Shown: positions 9,332 through 18,101 of the stretch, piece after piece
Numbering within the stretch: position 1 is the first letter of the stretch
How the letters are laid out: every line of letters begins with the position of its first letter
Assembly (NCBI RefSeq): GCF_009362735.1
Contig: NZ_WHNP01000003.1
Span: 124,001-188,000 of the forward strand
From: Paraburkholderia franconis
GTDB lineage: Bacteria > Pseudomonadota > Gammaproteobacteria > Burkholderiales > Burkholderiaceae
Direction of reading: 5' to 3'
Length of the DNA stretch: 64,000 nucleotides
Notes under the pieces: generated by a model
Database searches by the model: none
Told to the model about the DNA's origin: nothing
What the model saw: the letters and a program-made list of their open reading frames with translations, nothing else
Position numbers and translations under genes: made by a program

Positions 9332-10081
9332 ATGCAATCACCGCTTGCGCTCGTGCGCGACCGCGCATCCGACGGTTCCGGCAGTCATCACGGTCAAGAC
9401 GATGTGCCGCACGCACATGATGAAGCACGCGCGTCGGAGTTCGATGCGCTCGAATATCGCGTCGGCGTGAATCTCGCGCGGCTGCGCGCCGAACGTCAGT
9501 TGTCGCTCGATGCATTGGCCCGCGCGTCAGGCGTTTCGCGCGCGATGCTCGCGCAGATCGAATCGGCGCGCAGCGTGCCGTCGATCAAGGTGCTGTGCAA
9601 GGTCGCGGCGGCGTTGAAGGTGTCGGTGGCGGCGTTCCTGCGCCAGCATGCCGTGAACGGCTTCGAGCACTTGCCCGCGGACAGCACCGCGCGCGTGGTG
9701 ACATCGAATGGCCGATTCTGGACGCGCGCGCTGTATCCCGACGCCGAGCCGTCGACGGCCGAGTTCCACGAGTTGCGCATCGCGCCGCTGCACACCGAGC
9801 CGGGCACGCGCCGCGCGCCGGGGACGACGGTGAATCTCGTCGTCAGCGTGGGGACGATCGAGGTCAGCGTGCACGAGCGCCGCCAGTTGCTCGCGACGGG
9901 CGATTCGATCGTCTTCGATGCCGATCAGCCGCACAGCCTGCGCAATCCCGGCGACACGGAAGCGCGCGCGTTTCGCGTGACAGTGAACGCGGAGACGCCG
10001 CCGCGCTGGGAGGTCGCGAAAGAATCTGCGAAGGACGTCACGGAAGATGCGCCGCCCGCGCGCGCTCATTCCGAAGCGTGA
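9332..10081 (+). CDS. XRE-family regulator with C-terminal cupin domain
   Basis: This 249-residue transcription factor has an unstructured His/Asp-rich N-terminus (1-40). A helix-turn-helix follows at about 47-104 (VGVNLARLRAERQLSLDAL, SRAMLAQIESARSVPS). A cupin_2 beta-barrel lies at about 165-235 (PGTTVNLVVSVGTIEV, GDSIVFDADQPHSLRN). This architecture binds a small ligand in the cupin domain and often controls adjacent metabolic or transport genes. The ATG at 9332 is chosen because AGGAGG lies 7 nt upstream; a start at 9296 has no such site. The next gene, ribB, has its own riboswitch, so there is no evidence of shared control. The target genes are unknown. Confidence 0.9.
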   Translation: MQSPLALVRDRASDGSGSHHGQDDVPHAHDEARASEFDALEYRVGVNLARLRAERQLSLDALARASGVSRAMLAQIESARSVPSIKVLCKVAAALKVSVAAFLRQHAVNGFEHLPADSTARVVTSNGRFWTRALYPDAEPSTAEFHELRIAPLHTEPGTRRAPGTTVNLVVSVGTIEVSVHERRQLLATGDSIVFDADQPHSLRNPGDTEARAFRVTVNAETPPRWEVAKESAKDVTEDAPPARAHSEA

Positions 10082-10162
10082 ACCATCCAGTACGGGCGGG
10101 CTGCACGCCGCGCACGGTTGTTGTATGCTCTGCGAGCCGGATCGTTCCGGCAATCAGTACGT

Positions 10163-10325
10163 CTTCAGGGCGGGGCGAAATTCCCCACCGGCGGTATGCA
10201 GGCGGCGCGCATCATCGCGCGCGAGTCTGCGAGCCCGCGAGCGCCTGCATCGTCGTTTCGTCGCAGGGTCAGCAGATCTGGTGAGAGGCCAGAGCCGACG
10301 GTCAAAGTCCGGATGGAAGAAGATG
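10163..10325 (+). ncRNA. FMN riboswitch (RFN element)
   Basis: The leader of ribB holds the conserved FMN aptamer: CTTCAGGGCGGGGCGAAAT from 10163 with the following CCCCACCGGCGGTA, a variable hairpin, GAGCCCGCGAGCG around 10231, and then the GGTGAGAGGCCAGAGCCGAC and GGTCAAAGTCCGGATGG blocks at about 10280-10316. FMN binding is expected to lower ribB expression. A GC-rich stem ACGCGC/GCGCGT at 10409-10436 followed by a T-rich stretch could act as a terminator. Sequestration of the ribosome binding site is the alternative expression platform. Recognition of the aptamer is strong; the switching mechanism is inferred. Confidence 0.96.
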
Positions 10326-10496
10326 TGCAGATAGTCATCTGACTGTTCCTGCCTGCCGTGCTGCTCGTTGTCGCGAGCGGCGCGGGTGTGTCGTCCGTCG
10401 ATGGATGGACGCGCGCTCGCGGCCCGCAGGGCGCGTTTGTCTGTTTGCAATGCCCTGAAACGTTTTTCGCCCACACTCTTGCGAGGAGCGTTTCAC

Positions 10497-11234
10497 ATGT
10501 CCGTTGTATCCCGGTCTGCTGCATCTGTCTGGCCCGCTTCGCCCATCGTCGCTGACGACGCCACGGCCGATCTCCCCCTGCTTGCCACCGAACCCGTTCC
10601 GCCGCGTATCGCCGCCGCGCTTGCCGCGCTGCGCGAAGGCCGCGCCGTCGTGCTTCAGGACGACCATGATCGCGAGAACGAAGCCGATCTGATCATTTCC
10701 GCCGAGCGGATGAGCGTCGAGATGATGGCGCTCTTCATCCGCGAATGCAGCGGCATCGTCTGCCTGTGCCTCACCGACGAGAGGGTGCGCGCGCTCGATC
10801 TGCCGCCGATGACGATTCACAACGAAAGCCGCAATACGACAGCGTTCACGGTATCGATCGAGGCGCGCGAGGGCGTGTCGACGGGCGTGTCGGCGGCCGA
10901 CCGCATCACGACGATCCGCGCCGCGATCGCCGATCACGCGAAGCCTTCGGACATCGTGCGTCCGGGCCACGTGTATCCGCTGCGCGCGATGCCGGGCGGC
11001 GTGCTGGCGCGCCGCGGCCACACGGAAGGAACAGTCGATCTGGTGACGCTCGCCGGGCTGAAGCCCGCAGGCGTGCTGTGCGAACTGATGAACGCCGACG
11101 GCACGATGATGCGCGGCGCGGACGTCGAACGGTTCGCCGCAAAGCACGATATGCCGATGCTGACGATCGCGGAGCTGGTCGAGTTTCGCCGGGTGCTAGC
11201 GTCGGCGCGTGAACTGTGCGCCGACGAAGCGTGA
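10497..11234 (+). CDS. ribB: 3,4-dihydroxy-2-butanone 4-phosphate synthase
   Basis: RibB converts ribulose 5-phosphate to formate and 3,4-dihydroxy-2-butanone 4-phosphate, the four-carbon unit of riboflavin. The 245-residue product has the acidic metal and substrate loop [12 protein letters not shown] (about 50-61), [16 protein letters not shown] and the [11 protein letters not shown] segment. No GTP cyclohydrolase II domain follows, so it is a stand-alone RibB, unlike the RibBA fusion of the main riboflavin operon in many relatives. The ATG at 10497 is preceded by GAGGAG at 10482-10487. Expression is probably set by the FMN riboswitch upstream. Confidence 0.95.
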   Translation: MSVVSRSAASVWPASPIVADDATADLPLLATEPVPPRIAAALAALREGRAVVLQDDHDRENEADLIISAERMSVEMMALFIRECSGIVCLCLTDERVRALDLPPMTIHNESRNTTAFTVSIEAREGVSTGVSAADRITTIRAAIADHAKPSDIVRPGHVYPLRAMPGGVLARRGHTEGTVDLVTLAGLKPAGVLCELMNADGTMMRGADVERFAAKHDMPMLTIAELVEFRRVLASARELCADEA

Positions 11235-11260
11235 TACGGCGAAGCGTTCAGTCGAAGTGA

Positions 11261-11295
11261 AAAGGCCCGCGTGACGATACGCGGGCCTTTTTGTT
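11261..11295. terminator. Bidirectional terminator between ribB and the HAD gene
   Basis: A perfect 12-bp stem AAAGGCCCGCGT/ACGCGGGCCTTT with a 6-nt loop is flanked by T runs on both strands. It lies between the converging ribB and HAD hydrolase genes and can end both transcripts. Confidence 0.93.
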
Positions 11296-11343
11296 CGAAG
11301 CGAGCGCGGCATTCGATCGCGTGCGACGGCGCCGTATCAGGCG

Positions 11344-12030
11344 CTACGACTGCACGTCGCCAAACTCTCCGCGCATGCCTGCATCGATCAGCGCGGGCAG
11401 TTCGTCCATGTGCTGCATGATCCGCGTGATGCCCATATTGCGCAGCACGTCGGCGTAACCATCGGGAATGTGGCTCGCGCCGACGAACGCAATCGTCTTC
11501 ATGCCCGCCGCGCGCGCCGCGTTCAAGCCCGCGACGCTATCCTCGACGACGATGCAGCGCGACGGATCGACGCCGAGCTGTTGCGCGGCGAACAGGTACA
11601 CGTCGGGGTAAGGCTTCGGGCGCGGGACCTGCTCGGCGCTGAACACGCGCGGCCCGAAAATCTCGGCGAGCCCGGCACGGCGCACCGATGCGCTGACGCG
11701 CGCCATATGGCTATTCGACACGACGGCGGCAGGCAGCGTCACGCGCTGCAACGCATCGCGCACGCCGCTGATCGCGGAAAGCGACGAAGCAAACTCCGCC
11801 TCGACGTTCGCCTCGACGGTTTGAAGAAAGTCGGCGGGCAGCACGATATCGAAGGCCGCTTCGACGCTCTTCAAAAAGCGCGAGGTCTGCTGGCCGAAAG
11901 CCGTCTTGCAGATCTCCTGGAAATCTAGCGCCGGAAACGCGGCGGCGAGCGTGTCGTGCATCACGCGGTCGGCGATGACTTCGCTGTCGACGAGCACGCC
12001 GTCGCAGTCGCAAATGAGATGATCGATCAT
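11344..12030 (-). CDS. HAD-superfamily hydrolase (beta-phosphoglucomutase/phosphatase type)
   Basis: This 228-residue protein shows all HAD motifs: DCDGVLVDSE near the N-terminus (nucleophile Asp and acid/base Asp), VVSNS (motif II), KPYPDVYL (motif III lysine) and VVEDSVAGLNAARAAGM (motif IV). The helical cap between motifs I and II puts it in the GmhB/PGM-like subfamily I, acting on a small phosphorylated metabolite. It lies downstream of glpK in the same direction, with a gap of 161 bp. A role with a glycerol-derived phosphate is possible but only by position. The ATG at 12030 gives a normal family N-terminus. Confidence 0.9.
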   Translation of the reverse strand: MIDHLICDCDGVLVDSEVIADRVMHDTLAAAFPALDFQEICKTAFGQQTSRFLKSVEAAFDIVLPADFLQTVEANVEAEFASSLSAISGVRDALQRVTLPAAVVSNSHMARVSASVRRAGLAEIFGPRVFSAEQVPRPKPYPDVYLFAAQQLGVDPSRCIVVEDSVAGLNAARAAGMKTIAFVGASHIPDGYADVLRNMGITRIMQHMDELPALIDAGMRGEFGDVQS

Positions 12031-12191
12031 GCGGAAAAACTGAAGGAAAGCGCAGCCCGCAAGCGTCGGCGTGCCGATGAAACGACACGCAGGGCGGGCT
12101 GAAAGCGACATGATACGTGGTTCGCAGCCTCACGCGTCAAGCGGTCATGCGGGCTAACGCAAGCACGCGTGCAAAAAGCGGCGGGGCCGCA

Positions 12192-13691
12192 TCAGGTCGC
12201 ATCGGCCCACGCTTTGGCGGCGCGGATCGCGCGCTGCCAACCGGCGAGGCAGGCTTTCGCTTCGTCGGCGGGCATCGATGGCGAGAAGCGGTGTTCGAGC
12301 TTCCACTGGCTTTGCAGTTCGGCGATGTCCTTCCAGTAGCCCGTAGCGAGACCGGCGAGATACGCGGCGCCGAGCGCCGTCGTTTCGCTGACCTGCGGAC
12401 GCACGGTGTCGACGCCGAGAATATCGGCCTGGAACTGCATCAGCAGATTGTTCGCGCAAGCGCCGCCATCGACGCGCAGTTCGTCGATGTGAATGCCCGA
12501 ATCCGCCTCCATCGCCTTCAGCACGTCGACGGATTGATACGCGATCGAATCGAGCGCCGCGCGCGCGATATGCGCGGACGTCGTGCCGCGTGTGACGCCG
12601 AACAGCGTGCCGCGAGCGCGCGCGTTCCAGTGCGGCGCGCCGAGACCCGCGAACGCGGGCACGAGATACACGCCGTCGGAATGCGGCACGCCGCGCGCAA
12701 GCGCTTCGACCTCCGACGCGCTGCGGATGACGCCAAGCCCGTCGCGCAGCCATTGCACGACAGCGCCCGCGATAAAGATGCTGCCTTCGAGCGCGTAGTT
12801 AACCTGATCGCCGATCTGCCAGGCGATCGTCGTCACGAGATTGTTCTTCGATTCGATCGGCTTCGTGCCCGTGTTCATCACGAGAAAGCAGCCGGTGCCG
12901 TAGGTGTTCTTCACCATCCCCGAGCGCGTGCACATCTGGCCGAAAAGGGCCGCGTGCTGATCGCCGGCGATGCCCGCGAGCGGAATCGTCGACGCGAACA
13001 CGGTCGTTTTCGTCGGCCCGTACACCTCGGACGACGGACGCACTTCGGGCAGCATGCTGCGCGGAATGTCGAACGCGTCGAGCAGTTCGTCGTCCCATTG
13101 CAGCGTATGGATGTTGAAGAGCATCGTGCGCGAAGCGTTCGTCACGTCGGTGATATGCAGCCCGTGTTTCGTGAAATTCCACATGAGCCAGCTGTCGACC
13201 GTGCCGAACGCGAGCTTGCCTTGCTTCGCCTTTTCGCGCGCGCCTTCGACGTTGTCCAGAATCCAGCGGATCTTCGTCGCGGAGAAGTACGAATCGATGG
13301 GCAGGCCCGTCTTCGCGCGCACCATGTCTTCGAGGCCTTGCGCCTTCAACTGGTCGCAGAAGTCGGCGGTGCGCCGGTCCTGCCAGACGATCGCGTTGTA
13401 GACGGGATGTCCCGTTTCGCGATCCCAGACGATAGTCGTCTCGCGCTGGTTCGTGATGCCGATCGCGGCTATCGACGTGCCGTTCAGCCCGGTGCGTGTG
13501 ACGGCCTCGGCGGCGACGCCTGCCTGCGTCGACCAGATTTCCTGCGGATCGTGCTCGACCCAGCCCGGACGCGGATAGATCTGCTGAAACTCCTTCTGCG
13601 CCACCGAGACGACGTTGCCGTTGCGGTCGAACAGCATCGCGCGCGAACTGGTGGTGCCCTGATCTAGCGCCAGGATGTACTGATCCTGCAT
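12192..13691 (-). CDS. glpK: Glycerol kinase
   Basis: GlpK phosphorylates glycerol to sn-glycerol 3-phosphate in the cytosol. The 499-residue product matches the FGGY kinase family. It starts [19 protein letters not shown] (ATP-binding loop), contains NQRETT and [10 protein letters not shown], and has the C-terminal ATPase motif [19 protein letters not shown]. The ATG at 13691 is chosen because GGAGA lies 6-10 nt upstream; an ATG at 13703 is also open. It lies 138 bp downstream of glpD on the same strand and is probably part of the GlpR regulon. No glpF facilitator gene is present in this window. Confidence 0.97.
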   Translation of the reverse strand: MQDQYILALDQGTTSSRAMLFDRNGNVVSVAQKEFQQIYPRPGWVEHDPQEIWSTQAGVAAEAVTRTGLNGTSIAAIGITNQRETTIVWDRETGHPVYNAIVWQDRRTADFCDQLKAQGLEDMVRAKTGLPIDSYFSATKIRWILDNVEGAREKAKQGKLAFGTVDSWLMWNFTKHGLHITDVTNASRTMLFNIHTLQWDDELLDAFDIPRSMLPEVRPSSEVYGPTKTTVFASTIPLAGIAGDQHAALFGQMCTRSGMVKNTYGTGCFLVMNTGTKPIESKNNLVTTIAWQIGDQVNYALEGSIFIAGAVVQWLRDGLGVIRSASEVEALARGVPHSDGVYLVPAFAGLGAPHWNARARGTLFGVTRGTTSAHIARAALDSIAYQSVDVLKAMEADSGIHIDELRVDGGACANNLLMQFQADILGVDTVRPQVSETTALGAAYLAGLATGYWKDIAELQSQWKLEHRFSPSMPADEAKACLAGWQRAIRAAKAWADAT

Positions 13692-13829
13692 TGTCTTCTC
13701 CATGCGTATCTTGTTGGACGGGCGCTGCATTGCGCCCGGGTCGCGCGAAAGCGACGTGCTTGCGCGGATTGTTGCATGCGACGTGGCGGCGCGCGCAAGC
13801 GCTTTCGATCGGCTGTGGACCGGCCTCGT

Positions 13830-15374
13830 TCAGGCGTGCTGCTTCGACGGCACGCGGGCGAACCATGCGTCGATTTCTCGCGTGACGCTGTCGAGCGCGC
13901 ACGGCTCGACATGCAGCCCGAGCTTCGAGCGGCGCCACAGCACGTCGTGTGCCGTCGTCGCCCATTCCGTCTCGCGCAGATAGCGCAATTCCGCTTCATA
14001 AAGACCAGGCGCGAACCGCTGTCCAAGATCGGCGAGCGAACGCGCGGCACCCGTCACGCGTCCGGCACGCGTCCCGTATGCGCGCGCATAGCGGCGCGCG
14101 AGGTCGGCGGGAAGCCATGCGTGCTGCTGCTGGAACTGCGATGCGAAGCGCTCGAAATCGGCATCCGCGATATCGCCGCCAGGCAGCGGCGCGCGCGCGG
14201 TCCACGACGGTCTGACATCGCCCAGCGCGCGCGTGAGTTCGTCGACGGCTTCTTCCGCGAGTTTGCGAAACGTCGTGATCTTGCCGCCGAACACCGACAG
14301 CAGCGGCGCTTCGCCTGCAGGCGCGTCGAGTTCGAGCCGGTAGTCGCGCGTCACGGCCGACGGGTTGTCAGCGCTTTCGTCCTCGAGCAGCGGGCGCACG
14401 CCCGAGTACGTCCAGCACACGTCGCGCGGCGCGATGGGCTTCTTGAAGTAGCGATTGATCGAGTCGCACAGATACCGTGTTTCTTCTTCGGTGATAGCGA
14501 CTTTCGATGGATCGCCACCGTACTCGAGATCGGTCGTGCCGATCAGCGTGAAGTCGCGCTCGTATGGGATTGCGAAGATGATGCGCTTGTCGGGGTTCTG
14601 AAAGATGTACGCGTGATCGTGGTCGAACAGGCGTCGCGTGACGATGTGGCTGCCTTTCACGAGCCGCACGCTGTAGTTCGCATTGCTGCCGCGCGACAGG
14701 GGACCGCGCAGCAGTTCGCCGACCCACGGCCCTGCCGCGTTCACAATCGAGCGCGCGCGCACCGTGATCGTCGATCCGTCGGCGCGCAAAAGTCGCGCAT
14801 GCCATTCGCCGCTCGCGCCACTCGTTCTTTCGGCGCCGACGAGCTTCGTGCGCGTCAGGATCGTCGCGCCGCGTTCGCTCGCGTCGAGCGCGTTCAGCAC
14901 GACGAGGCGCGCATCGTCGACCCAGCCGTCCGAATAGACGAAGCCGCGTCGGATCGAATCGACGAGCGGCCCGCCGGCCGGGTGCCGGCGCATGTCGATG
15001 CCGCGCGAGCCCGGCAACAGTTCGCGGCGCGCGAGGTGATCATAGAGAAAGAGTCCGGCGCGGATCAGCCATGCGGGACGCAGATCGGGCATATGCGGCA
15101 TCACGAAGCGCAGCGGCCACATGATGTGCGGCGCCGCGCGCAGCAGCGTTTCGCGTTCCTGGAGCGCTTTGCGCACGAGGCCGAATTCGCGGTACTCGAG
15201 GTAGCGCAGGCCGCCGTGAATCAGCTTGGTGCTCGCCGATGACGTATGCGAGGCCAGATCGTCCTGCTCGCACAGGAGCACGGACAGGCCGCGCCCCGCC
15301 GCGTCGCGCGCGATGCCCGCGCCGTTGATCCCGCCGCCGATGACGAGCATGTCATAGATTAAATCGTGCGTCAC
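13830..15374 (-). CDS. glpD: Aerobic glycerol-3-phosphate dehydrogenase
   Basis: GlpD is a membrane-associated FAD enzyme that oxidises sn-glycerol 3-phosphate to dihydroxyacetone phosphate and passes electrons to ubiquinone. The 514-residue product has the N-terminal Rossmann motif VIGGGINGAGIARDAAGRG, the ASTKLIHGGLRYLEY segment and a C-terminal DAO_C domain. I chose the GTG at 15374 because relatives have 6-8 residues before the FAD motif; the ATG at 15350 would leave only one. The frame stays open to 15554 across the operator region. Two GlpR-type operators lie 50-90 bp upstream. Together with glpK it forms the complete cytosolic route from glycerol to glycolysis. Confidence 0.95.
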   Translation of the reverse strand: MTHDLIYDMLVIGGGINGAGIARDAAGRGLSVLLCEQDDLASHTSSASTKLIHGGLRYLEYREFGLVRKALQERETLLRAAPHIMWPLRFVMPHMPDLRPAWLIRAGLFLYDHLARRELLPGSRGIDMRRHPAGGPLVDSIRRGFVYSDGWVDDARLVVLNALDASERGATILTRTKLVGAERTSGASGEWHARLLRADGSTITVRARSIVNAAGPWVGELLRGPLSRGSNANYSVRLVKGSHIVTRRLFDHDHAYIFQNPDKRIIFAIPYERDFTLIGTTDLEYGGDPSKVAITEEETRYLCDSINRYFKKPIAPRDVCWTYSGVRPLLEDESADNPSAVTRDYRLELDAPAGEAPLLSVFGGKITTFRKLAEEAVDELTRALGDVRPSWTARAPLPGGDIADADFERFASQFQQQHAWLPADLARRYARAYGTRAGRVTGAARSLADLGQRFAPGLYEAELRYLRETEWATTAHDVLWRRSKLGLHVEPCALDSVTREIDAWFARVPSKQHA

Positions 15375-15423
15375 CCGGAGCGCCCTTGACGAAGGAAAAA
15401 AGCTGGCGTGTTTTCGAAGCCAG

Positions 15424-15464
15424 AATGTTCGTTTTCGAAACTTTAATGAACGTATACGAAAAAG
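15424..15464. promoter_or_regulatory. Two tandem GlpR-type operators upstream of glpD
   Basis: Site 1 (15424-15443, core TGTTCGTTTTCGAAAC) agrees at nearly every position with the E. coli GlpR consensus as I recall it, WATKYTCG-WWWW-CGAWMATW. Site 2 (15445-15464, core GAACGTATACGAAA) matches less well but keeps CG-N4-CG. They are phased 21 bp apart, two helical turns, as in cooperative repressor binding. A further half-site TTTTCGAA lies at 15411. A GlpR-like gene lies at 16743. Confidence 0.8.
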
Positions 15465-15579
15465 TAAAGTTCGACTCGACCCAGATCGGTGCGCGTTTTC
15501 GCACGCTGGTGGCGCGAATGCCGCGCCCGGACGATACTTTCGGCAACCAGCCAACTAGCGGTTTGATGAGGTGAATTTC

Positions 15580-15969
15580 ATGCGTGGACTCTGGAAGACG
15601 GGTGCGGCGGCGCTGTCGATTGCAGTGACGCTCACGGCATGCGTCAGCACGCCGAGCCTGAGCGGGACGTTGGGCGCGCCTTCGTTCGCGGATCTTCAGG
15701 CGATGTGCGGCACGCAACGGGTCGATTACGGAAACGACGCGCAGTCTGTCTATGTGACCCTGTTCGATGCGTATGTGGCGAACAAGCGCGGCGGGCTGTC
15801 GAAGGCCGATTTCTGCGCGTTCCAGACGTCGATCGCGCAGCGCTATGCGTCACAGGGCGCGAGCAGCGATCCGCAGGCGCGCAATCAATGGGTGGAGTTT
15901 TTCAACGCGCAGCGCGTGAAGGCGCTGAGCTGGCGCGCGGCCGTCGATCCGACGCTGCGCAGCGGTTGA
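15580..15969 (+). CDS. Small predicted lipoprotein of unknown function
   Basis: This 129-residue protein has a short Lys/Arg-containing start, a hydrophobic stretch and the lipobox LTAC at about residues 18-21, so it should be exported and lipidated on the cysteine. The mature part is polar with two further cysteines and ends with SWRAAVDPTLRSG; I recognise no domain. The ATG at 15580 has GAGGTG 6 nt upstream. The same bases also provide an in-frame GTG at 15571, less likely because it lacks its own ribosome binding site. It is divergent from glpD, and its promoter must lie close to the GlpR operators, so shared control is possible. Confidence 0.8.
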   Translation: MRGLWKTGAAALSIAVTLTACVSTPSLSGTLGAPSFADLQAMCGTQRVDYGNDAQSVYVTLFDAYVANKRGGLSKADFCAFQTSIAQRYASQGASSDPQARNQWVEFFNAQRVKALSWRAAVDPTLRSG

Positions 15970-16185
15970 ACGTGCAGTCAGCGCGCTGAGCGTGCATCAG
16001 AACGGACCTGCACAGCGCGAGGCGTAACGACGCGTAAAAACCGATGGCGCAAAAACGTAAAGACGGCCAGGCGGGCAAGGCCGCGTGACCGTCCAGGCGT
16101 CCGTATGCTTGCGTGTTCATTGCGAACACGCCGACGGCCGCGGAGGTTTGACAGGCAAGTCGTCGGTGAGCCCGATCGTTTGCCG

Positions 16186-16383
16186 TCACGAAAAGCGCTT
16201 GATAGCGCGCAGAGCAGTGTCGCCGGACTCCGTAACACGCCATTGCTGCAAGCCAGACGCGAGTTTTTCGAGCTGAACGAGCTGCCGTTCGAGCAGGGCG
16301 TCGAGCTCTTCGCGTTCCATGTCGACCTGATTGGGGGCGTCCTTGACGAGCAACAACGTGGCGAATTCATGCGGACTCAGCAT
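16186..16383 (-). CDS. Small conserved-looking cytoplasmic protein, function unknown
   Basis: This 65-residue protein starts MLSPHEFATLLLVKD and is rich in Glu and Leu (EELDALLERQLVQLEKL), suggesting a helical, possibly dimeric, protein. GGAGAG lies 5-10 nt before the ATG at 16383. I recall similar short proteins in other Burkholderia, often wrongly named, but give no function. No neighbour points to a role. Confidence 0.65.
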   Translation of the reverse strand: MLSPHEFATLLLVKDAPNQVDMEREELDALLERQLVQLEKLASGLQQWRVTESGDTALRAIKRFS

Positions 16384-16742
16384 CGTTTCTCTCCGTGTCA
16401 AGCGTACTCGGGTTGCCTTTGCGCCAGCCGACGGCCCTGTCGGCGGCGGAGGATCCAGCGGGCGGCGATTCCCGTGGATCAGGCCTGAAGTTGTGCTTTA
16501 TCGCCCCACGTCCGTGCATTCGCTGCCGTCCAAGGACGTTTAAGGACGTTGGGGAACTGGAGTGTAGTCAATCGCAGCGGGAAGTCCAAATCGGCCCCCG
16601 AAAATTTTCCCGTTGACAGCGCGGCCACTGAGAGGCGGTCCGGGCTCGACGGCAACTCCTTGATTTCACTGGAGGTATTGCGTGCAGTGCAGCATGGCGG
16701 AAATCGGCTTGCGATTGCTCCGGGCGTATGCCCCGAAGAAGG
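16384..16742. other. Intergenic region without recognisable gene
   Basis: This 359-bp gap lies upstream of the small minus-strand gene and downstream of glpR. It contains a GAAAATTTTC palindrome at 16600-16609 and no ORF, RNA or convincing terminator that I can support. Confidence 0.5.
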
Positions 16743-17522
16743 TCATTCCGCGACGTAGACCTGCGTGCCCGCACTGGCGAGCGTGTCGGCCATTTCCGGG
16801 GGCGGCGGCGCGTCGGTGAACAGCGAGTCGATCTGCTTCAGGTGTCCCTGGCGGACGAGCGCCGGACGGCCGAATTTCGAATGGTCGGCGGCGAGAAAGA
16901 CCGTGCGCGAATGCTCGATGATCGCTTCCGCGACGCGCACTTCGCGTGTGTCGAAGTCGCGCAGCGTGCCGTCCGTCTCGATGCTCGACGTGCCGATGAT
17001 CGCGAAGTCGACCTTGAACTGCCGGATGAAGTCGATCGCAAGCTCGCCGACGATGCCCTTGTCCCACGGACGCACGATGCCGCCCGTTACCAGCACCTCG
17101 CAATCCGAATAGCCGCTCATCATGCTCGCGACGTTCAGGTTGTTCGTGATCACGCGCAGTCCGCGATGGCGGTTCAGCGCGCGCGCGACTTCTTCCGTCG
17201 TCGTGCCCAGATTGATGAAGAGGGAGGCCTGATCGGGGATGTGCGTCGCCGCGAGGGCCGCGATGCGCCGCTTCTCGTCGTGGAACATCCGCTGCCGCGC
17301 GCTGTACGACACGTTCTCCGAACTGGTCGGCAGACTGGCGCCGCCGTGATAGCGGCGCAGCAGGTTCATGTCGGCGAGCCAGTTGACGTCCCGGCGAATC
17401 GTCTGCGGTGTCACGTCGAAGTGCGAGGCGAGATCGTCGACCGTCACGAAGCCGTCGCGCTGCACCCACTCGAGCAGTTCCTGCTGGCGTGCATTGAGTG
17501 TGAGGCGTGGGTCTCGTGTCAT
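16743..17522 (-). CDS. glpR: DeoR-family regulator, glycerol-3-phosphate regulon repressor
   Basis: This 259-residue DeoR-family protein has an N-terminal winged HTH (about 7-62: LNARQQELLEWVQRDGFVTV, then VTPQTIRRDVNWL). A DeoRC sugar-phosphate sensor domain follows (about 80-235), with NLGTTTEEVARAL, TNNLNVA and VFLAADHSKFGR. The strong resemblance to E. coli GlpR and the two GlpR-type operators in front of glpD 1.2 kb away support the name. It would repress glp genes until sn-glycerol 3-phosphate binds. The ATG at 17522 is the natural start; the upstream open frame to 17705 looks non-coding. Confidence 0.9.
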   Translation of the reverse strand: MTRDPRLTLNARQQELLEWVQRDGFVTVDDLASHFDVTPQTIRRDVNWLADMNLLRRYHGGASLPTSSENVSYSARQRMFHDEKRRIAALAATHIPDQASLFINLGTTTEEVARALNRHRGLRVITNNLNVASMMSGYSDCEVLVTGGIVRPWDKGIVGELAIDFIRQFKVDFAIIGTSSIETDGTLRDFDTREVRVAEAIIEHSRTVFLAADHSKFGRPALVRQGHLKQIDSLFTDAPPPPEMADTLASAGTQVYVAE

Positions 17523-17978
17523 GGTGATTGTGTTGAGCGCCGCACGATGAGCGGGCAAAGGTTGTCTTGGCGGTATTGTAAGACCTTCGTCGGCGCGGGC
17601 CTTGGAGTTCGGTTCTCTGGCATGTCGTATCGGTCTTGTGGATCGCGCGGCTTGCTCGAATAGTTCGCGATGACAACGATTCGAAAGCCGGCCTTGTGAT
17701 CGCAAATGTAGGCCTTCGCGACACGCCCGAGTGGAGCTTCGAGCCCGCCTTCTTACGGTCGATTGCCGCGATGCGATTGCGTGTGCGAAGCCGTCGCGCC
17801 GAGTCTGCGACGCGTTGCGTTCACACGCTTCGCGCTCCTGTTGTGCGTCGCGTTGATCGCCGCCGGCATTTGCACGTTTCGACTAATGCTCTTGTGGAAC
17901 TGCGCTCCTCCGGCACGGTCTGTGCTGTGTTATCTGCGAAATTGCAGAGCAACGGCTAAGATGAAAGAAGGAAGTCAA
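17523..17978. other. Intergenic region upstream of glpR and the diiron gene
   Basis: This 456-bp stretch separates the divergent glpR and mini-ORF/diiron genes. It must hold both promoters, but I see no consensus -35/-10 pair. Several weak open frames cross it with Arg/Cys-rich content typical of chance frames. Confidence 0.5.
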
Positions 17979-18101
17979 ATGTTGCAAGGCACTGTAGTGG
18001 TCACGGGCGGCGGTCGAGCCGGATTCGTACGGATCAGCCCGCGCACGGGGCGCTACGGTTTTCGGAGCGTACGTCTATGCACAACGAGGCTGCCCACGTG
18101 A
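17979..18101 (+). CDS. Possible 40-residue leader ORF overlapping the diiron gene
   Basis: An ORF MLQGTVVVTGGGRAGF... of 40 codons begins at an ATG preceded by GAAGGAAG 4-11 nt upstream, a better ribosome binding site than that of the next gene. It is rich in Gly and Arg and ends 25 nt inside the diiron gene, in another frame. Such an overlap suggests translational coupling or a regulatory leader peptide. The start of the product (LQGTVV) faintly resembles small RNA-binding proteins, but this is not enough for a name. It could also be spurious. Confidence 0.4.
   Translation: MLQGTVVVTGGGRAGFVRISPRTGRYGFRSVRLCTTRLPT

Noticed and set aside
12117..15242. Plus-strand open frames of 516 and 488 codons opposite glpK and glpD
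   Set aside because: The minus-strand products match GlpK and GlpD over full length; the plus-strand frames have only biased composition.
16600..16640. TTGACA at 16613 next to a GAAAATTTTC palindrome as promoter
   Set aside because: No -10 element lies at a suitable distance on that strand, and no gene begins downstream in that direction.
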